NCBI GenBank assembly: GCA_036310185.1
Contig: JAXJSH010000029.1
Span: 1-17,737, forward strand
Direction of reading: 5' to 3'
Source: JALENY01 sp036310185
Lineage (GTDB): Bacteria; Bacillota; Clostridia; Lachnospirales; Lachnospiraceae
DNA: 17,737 nucleotides
A program made the translations under genes and the position numbers. Shown here piece after piece: positions 14,469 to 17,737 of the stretch. Under the pieces are notes generated by a model. It made no database searches, was not told the origin of the DNA, and worked only from the letters and a program-made list of their open reading frames with translations. How positions within the stretch are numbered: the stretch's first letter is position 1; each line of letters starts with the position of its first letter.

Positions 14469-15710
14469 ATGTCAGAAAATAACTGGTCGAAATGGGGAGA
14501 AGACATTAAGCAGACAGTGCAGAATTCAATTGATTCCAAGGATTTTTCGAATCTGAATGAAAATGTAGGACGCATTGTTGATTCTGCCATAAAAAATGTG
14601 AATGACAGTCTGAAATCTGCAAATGAAACTGTGAATAAGAATTTCCAGCAGATGAAGCAATCTGGAAGCAATGACTGGAGATACACGAATACGACGGTTC
14701 GGCAAAATATGCAGAATAGGCGTTCACAGTATCCTGCAGCGAAAAGAGAAAAGCCGATGATTCCGAAATTATTCAAGGAAACGGGTGCTGTGACCGGATT
14801 GGGTGTTGTGCTGACCTGTGCTGGTTTTTTTGGAGCGGCTGCCACTCTTGGTGTATTGGCCCTGACCTTTGTAGTTATGCTGGTAAGCGGCGGTGTGCAC
14901 AGAGTAGGCGGTATTGTTTCCCTGATCATGTTGGCAATGCTGTTTGGCGGAAGTGTATATGCAGCAGCAAAAGGCATGGGAATGATTGGACGGGTCAACC
15001 GTTTTCATCGCTATGTGAAAGAACTTGGCAATAAAATGTACTGCTCTATTCAGGAACTGGCCAAACGAACCGGAAAATCAATCAGTTATGTACAAAAAGA
15101 CCTGAGATATATGATTCAGAAGGGCTTTTTCCGACAGGGCCATCTGGACGAGCAGGAGACCTGTCTGATGATCAGTGATGAAGCGTATTATCAATATCAG
15201 GAAGCAAGGAAACAGTATCTGCTCCGGGAACAGGAAGAGCAGAAAAAAGTACGTGAAAATGAGGCATTGCCGGAAAATGTCCGTCAGGTCATTGCGGATG
15301 GAGAGGCCTTTGTCAGAAAGATTCACGCCAGCAACGATGCGATCCCGGGTGAAGAAATCTCCAGAAAAATAGCCCGTATGGAGGATATTGTTCAGAAGAT
15401 TTTTCAGCGGATCAAAGAAAAGCCGGGATTGGTAAATGATGTAAAAAAACTGATGGGTTATTATCTGCCCACAACGGTGAAACTGCTGGATGCCTATGAG
15501 GAACTGGATGCACAGCCTATACAGGGCCCCAATATTGTAAGCTCCAAGCTGGAGATTGAAAAGACCATGGACACGCTGAATATGGCGTTTGAAAAGATTC
15601 TGGATGATTTTTATCAGGATACGGCATGGGATATTTCTTCCGATATATCCGTTCTGAATACGGTGCTGGCCCAGGAAGGGCTGAAAGATTCCAATTTTAA
15701 AATGCAGTAA
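14469..15710 (+). CDS. XpaC family membrane protein (5-bromo-4-chloroindolyl phosphate hydrolysis family)
   Basis: A 413-aa membrane protein of poorly known role; the family name comes from a Bacillus phenotype, and its partner TelA lies next door, as usual. Residues 1-95 are soluble, polar and helical (Asn/Ser-rich). Hydrophobic stretches at about 103-140 and 143-168 give two or three membrane passes. Residues about 185-235 look like a winged-helix (CSIQELAKRTGKSISYVQKDLRYMIQKGFF region). The C-terminal half (about 240-413) is helical, with coiled coil near 245-270. Start is ATG 14469 behind GGGAAAGG; an in-frame ATG at 14430 has no good site. The operon continues with telA 104 bp on. Family call is from the TelA neighbour, layout and C-terminal style. 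Confidence 0.75.
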   Translation: MSENNWSKWGEDIKQTVQNSIDSKDFSNLNENVGRIVDSAIKNVNDSLKSANETVNKNFQQMKQSGSNDWRYTNTTVRQNMQNRRSQYPAAKREKPMIPKLFKETGAVTGLGVVLTCAGFFGAAATLGVLALTFVVMLVSGGVHRVGGIVSLIMLAMLFGGSVYAAAKGMGMIGRVNRFHRYVKELGNKMYCSIQELAKRTGKSISYVQKDLRYMIQKGFFRQGHLDEQETCLMISDEAYYQYQEARKQYLLREQEEQKKVRENEALPENVRQVIADGEAFVRKIHASNDAIPGEEISRKIARMEDIVQKIFQRIKEKPGLVNDVKKLMGYYLPTTVKLLDAYEELDAQPIQGPNIVSSKLEIEKTMDTLNMAFEKILDDFYQDTAWDISSDISVLNTVLAQEGLKDSNFKMQ

Positions 15711-15722
15711 TACAATTTCAGC

Positions 15723-15751
15723 TTTCAAAGAAAGAACCCATGAGATATAAG
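15723..15751 (+). promoter_or_regulatory. Possible internal promoter for telA
   Basis: TTTCAA (15723-15728), a 17-bp spacer and TATAAG (15746-15751) fall in the 104-bp gap between xpaC and telA. Just downstream lies a 6-bp hairpin (GACGCC 15758-15763 with GGCGTT 15773-15778) not followed by T, so not a terminator; it could protect the 5' end of a telA transcript. Confidence 0.3.
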
Positions 15752-15814
15752 ACGTAAGACGCCGGCTATGCAGGCGTTCAATAAATAGCGTAAAGTGAAA
15801 AAGGAGATAAACAA

Positions 15815-16963
15815 ATGAGCAGCGAGTACAAAGATATGACAGTCACTCCGGTACCCACACTGACGTTGGATCCGTTTGCTGTGGAGGAACCGAAACAGAC
15901 ACCGGCTGAGACCGTAAAGGAAAATCCGATCATTGCAGAGTCACAGCTCTCCCCGGAAGAACAGAAAATGGTAGATGAATTTGCAAAACAGATTGATCTG
16001 ACCAATTCCAATGCAATTCTCCAGTATGGTGCAGGTGCACAGAAAAAACTGGCAGATTTTTCAGAAAGCGCATTGAACAGCGTGAGAAATCAGGAATTGG
16101 GTGAAGTGGGAGATATGCTTGCCCAGGTTGTGACAGAACTGAAAAGCTTTGATGCAGAGGAAGAAGAAAAAGGATTTTTCGGAATTTTCAAAAAAGCATC
16201 CAACAAAATTACAGCCATGAAGGCGAAATATGACAAAGCGGAAGCAAATGTGGACAAGATTGTGGGCGTACTGGAAGGTCACCAGATCCAGCTGATGAAA
16301 GATACGGCTATGCTGGATAAAATGTACGAGACAAACCTGGCTTATTTCAAAGAACTGACCATGTACATCCAGGCTGGAAAACAGAAACTGAATCAGGTTC
16401 GCAATGTGGATCTGCCGGCACTGAAAGCAAAGGCACAGGCAAGCGGACTTCCGGAAGATGCACAGGCTGCAAAAGATCTGGACAGTATGTGCAACCGTTT
16501 TGAGAAAAAACTGCATGATCTGGAACTGACCAGACAGATTTCACTGCAGACTGCACCGCAGATCCGCCTGGTACAGAACAATGATACGATCATGGCGGAA
16601 AAGATTCAGACCACGATCGTGAATACGATTCCGCTGTGGAAGAGTCAGATGGTAATTGCACTGGGCGTTGCACATTCTACCGAGGCAGCCAAAGCCCATC
16701 GTGAGGTTACGGATATGACCAACGCGCTGCTTAAGAAAAATGCGGAGGCCCTTCATACCGCCAGTGTGGAGACAGCAAGAGAAGCGGAACGTGGTATCGT
16801 TGATATGGAAACGCTGAAGGCAACCAACGAACATCTGATCAAAACCTTTGATGAGGTGCTCCTGATTCAGCAGGAAGGCCATGAAAAACGTATGGCTGCG
16901 GAAGCAGAGCTTCAGAGCATGGAAAATGAATTGAAGAAAAAACTTCTGGAGATCAGAGGATAA
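15815..16963 (+). CDS. Toxic anion resistance protein, TelA family
   Basis: A 382-aa soluble, mostly helical protein of the TelA/KlaA family, first linked to tellurite resistance and, in Gram-positives, to envelope-directed antimicrobial tolerance; the mechanism is unknown. The first 50 residues are Pro/Glu/Thr-rich and likely disordered. The helical body runs from about 50 to the end, with family-like stretches KGFFGIFKKASNKI, LMKDTAMLDKMYETNLAYFKEL (within 160-185) and QTTIVNTIPLWKSQMVIALG. The C-terminus is a charged coiled coil. The ribosome site AAGGAG (15801-15806) is 8 nt before ATG 15815. It is paired with the XpaC gene upstream and closed by a terminator. Confidence 0.92.
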   Translation: MSSEYKDMTVTPVPTLTLDPFAVEEPKQTPAETVKENPIIAESQLSPEEQKMVDEFAKQIDLTNSNAILQYGAGAQKKLADFSESALNSVRNQELGEVGDMLAQVVTELKSFDAEEEEKGFFGIFKKASNKITAMKAKYDKAEANVDKIVGVLEGHQIQLMKDTAMLDKMYETNLAYFKELTMYIQAGKQKLNQVRNVDLPALKAKAQASGLPEDAQAAKDLDSMCNRFEKKLHDLELTRQISLQTAPQIRLVQNNDTIMAEKIQTTIVNTIPLWKSQMVIALGVAHSTEAAKAHREVTDMTNALLKKNAEALHTASVETAREAERGIVDMETLKATNEHLIKTFDEVLLIQQEGHEKRMAAEAELQSMENELKKKLLEIRG

Positions 16964-16971
16964 GATTTTAT

Positions 16972-17026
16972 GGGAGCTTATTTATGTGTTCGAAAATGGA
17001 CAGTATGGATAAGCTCCTTTTCTGTT
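16972..17026 (+). terminator. telA terminator
   Basis: GGAGCTTAT (16973-16981) pairs with ATAAGCTCC (17009-17017) as a perfect 9-bp stem, followed by TTTTCTGTTT. The 27-nt loop is long but the position, 9 bp after the stop, fits. Confidence 0.75.
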
Positions 17027-17075
17027 TGGAAAGAAATGGAATCTCTGAAACAGGAAGGAATGGGGGCATAAAAGT

Positions 17076-17103
17076 CCAATCATAAAAACACCAATCATAA
17101 AAA
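17076..17103 (+). repeat. Two 13-bp direct repeats next to a -35 element
   Basis: CCAATCATAAAAA occurs at 17076-17088 and 17091-17103, a 15-bp period. The second copy ends 4 bp before TTGACA. The A-runs could be an UP element for RNA polymerase; the conserved CCAATCAT half suggests an operator. Confidence 0.8.
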
Positions 17104-17107
17104 TAAA

Positions 17108-17136
17108 TTGACAATATGCAAAATACATGTTACGAT
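17108..17136 (+). promoter_or_regulatory. Strong promoter with extended -10, target unclear
   Basis: Perfect TTGACA (17108-17113), a 17-bp spacer and TACGAT (17131-17136) preceded by TGT (extended -10). The start would be near 17143. No recognised gene begins soon after; the first candidate is the TTG-started ORF at 17253. Confidence 0.7.
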
Positions 17137-17252
17137 ACAGAACACAAACGGTAGTTCCATATCAAAAGGCTATCGAAAAAATATTCTATTTTTGCCGCGC
17201 GGCAGAATCTTTCCTCATATTCTGAGGAGTTATCCATTTGAATGAGTAAGAA
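17137..17252 (+). other. Palindrome-rich leader without a gene
   Basis: No convincing ORF is seen. It holds AAAAATA-TTC-TATTTTT (17177-17193), directly followed by the perfect palindrome GCCGCGCGGC (17194-17203), then the hairpin CCTCA-TATTC-TGAGG (17213-17227), whose 3' arm contains part of the GAGGAG that would serve as a ribosome site. A four-codon ATG frame (17242-17256) ends across the TTG of the next ORF. Confidence 0.5.
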
Positions 17253-17459
17253 TTGAAAGTAGAAAAAGTATCTATAAATGACTTTGATGTCTGTTTGAAA
17301 CCAATTGTTTGCAATGTGTTGATTTGCTATAATGAATATATGGTTTGTGCTGCGGCTCGTGTGTTTATAAGTGGAAGCCAGAGTAATACGACAAAGTGGT
17401 GTCAAAAAAATCAATGTGATTCATGTGTAGTAATGGGAAAGGAATTAATGGAGGTGTGA
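17253..17459 (+). CDS. Candidate 68-aa Cys-rich small protein, unrecognised
   Basis: A TTG-started frame of 68 codons ending 7 bp before the next gene. It contains eight cysteines, with a closing CQKNQCDSC cluster that could bind metal, and no clear membrane segment or signal. I recognise no family. Support: it follows a strong promoter and ends just ahead of a real gene. Against: the start is TTG with a poor ribosome site, codon use is AT-richer than the neighbours, and a better promoter for the downstream gene lies inside it (17305-17333). Confidence 0.3.
   Translation: MKVEKVSINDFDVCLKPIVCNVLICYNEYMVCAAARVFISGSQSNTTKWCQKNQCDSCVVMGKELMEV
17305..17333 (+). promoter_or_regulatory. Promoter for the HTH gene, extended -10
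   Basis: TTGTTT (17305-17310), a 17-bp spacer and perfect TATAAT (17328-17333) preceded by TGC (extended -10). A start near 17340 would give a leader of about 127 nt to ATG 17467. Confidence 0.55.
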
Positions 17460-17466
17460 GAGCGTT

Positions 17467-17737
17467 ATGACTATGACAATAGAAGAAATGCGCCAGCGCA
17501 AAAAGGAGCAAGGTTATTCTTATGAAGATTTGGCAGGCTTTACAGGATTTCCTGCAGAAACAATACGGAAGATACTGGAAGGTGAGGATCTGGAAGCGGA
17601 TTATTCTGTACGGAAGATACTGGAAGGTGAGGATCTGGAAGCAGATTATTCCGTATTGATGGAACTGGAAGAAATTTTTGCAGGTAAACCTGCCGCCGTG
17701 ATCAGAGAGGCACAGGCACCATATCTGTTGGAAAAAA
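17467..17737 (+). CDS. HTH-domain protein, probably HTH-Uma2 nuclease-fold fusion, 3' truncated
   Basis: The frame is open to the window end (90 codons seen). MTIEEMRQRKKEQGYSYEDLAGFTGFPAETIRKILEGE is, in two pieces, an XRE-like helix-turn-helix (helices near 5-14, 18-25, 29-38). In Lachnospiraceae this type of N-terminus commonly precedes a Uma2 (PD-(D/E)xK-like) domain of unknown function; that domain would lie beyond the window, so this part is recall and inference. Residues 33-47 and 48-62 are a direct 15-residue duplication (RKILEGEDLEADYS twice). GGAGG (17450-17454) is 12 nt before ATG 17467; ATG 17473 is an alternative start. If the Uma2 part is absent, it is a plain small regulator or antitoxin. 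Confidence 0.65.
   Translation, partial: MTMTIEEMRQRKKEQGYSYEDLAGFTGFPAETIRKILEGEDLEADYSVRKILEGEDLEADYSVLMELEEIFAGKPAAVIREAQAPYLLEK
17564..17653 (+). repeat. 45-bp tandem duplication inside the HTH gene
   Basis: Copies at 17564-17608 and 17609-17653 differ at two bases only, both silent (GCG/GCA and TCT/TCC). The unit is exactly 15 codons, so the frame is kept. It falls right at the end of the recognition helix. Confidence 0.95.

Noticed and set aside
15758..15778. Hairpin between xpaC and telA as a terminator
   Set aside because: No T-run follows; it is followed by CAATAAATAGCG.

Overview
The window reads as a chromosomal segment of a strictly anaerobic, low-to-moderate-GC Gram-positive bacterium of the Clostridia, most likely a Lachnospiraceae member (Blautia/Roseburia/Ruminococcus-like gut anaerobe). 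The evidence is a CCA-less tRNA cluster, a zinc-type L31, the rho-rpmE-DUF1385-prmC-prfA gene order, an anaerobic class III ribonucleotide reductase, cell-wall-binding repeats, a XpaC/TelA pair, and strong AGGAGG ribosome sites. All genes are on the + strand. Placement at family level is inferred from protein style; no search was run.

Layout. 1-551: six tRNA genes (Gly, Arg, His, Gln, Lys, Leu), the first cut by the window edge. An intrinsic terminator lies inside the cluster before tRNA-Leu and another closes it. 552-1996: a short untranslated or micro-ORF stretch, then a secreted L,D-transpeptidase with an acidic tandem-repeat linker and choline/glucan-binding-type repeats. 2091-4112: rho with an extended -10 promoter, then rpmE with its own extended -10 promoter and a strong terminator. 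4168-7103: DUF1385 membrane protein, prmC and prfA; the last two overlap and act together in translation termination, with PrmC methylating the GGQ glutamine of RF1. 7144-11729: a tightly spaced run of a nucleotidyltransferase, glmM (cell-wall precursor synthesis), a TPR lipoprotein and the ribosome-associated GTPase gene hflX. 11732-14262: nrdD behind two NrdR boxes and a near-consensus promoter; its product carries a C-terminal CPNC redoxin domain and no nrdG follows. 14320-17026: the envelope/stress pair xpaC-telA, with its own promoter and terminator. 17027-17737: a more AT-rich, accessory-looking end with two extended -10 promoters, short repeats and palindromes, an unrecognised Cys-rich small ORF, and the start of a helix-turn-helix gene (probably an HTH-Uma2 fusion) carrying a fresh in-frame 45-bp tandem duplication.

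Most of the window is core housekeeping. No wholly new system is evident. The best leads are the NrdD-redoxin fusion under NrdR boxes without adjacent nrdG, the winged-helix-like segment inside the membrane XpaC protein, the terminator within the tRNA operon, and the structured promoter region plus duplicated HTH gene at the right edge.
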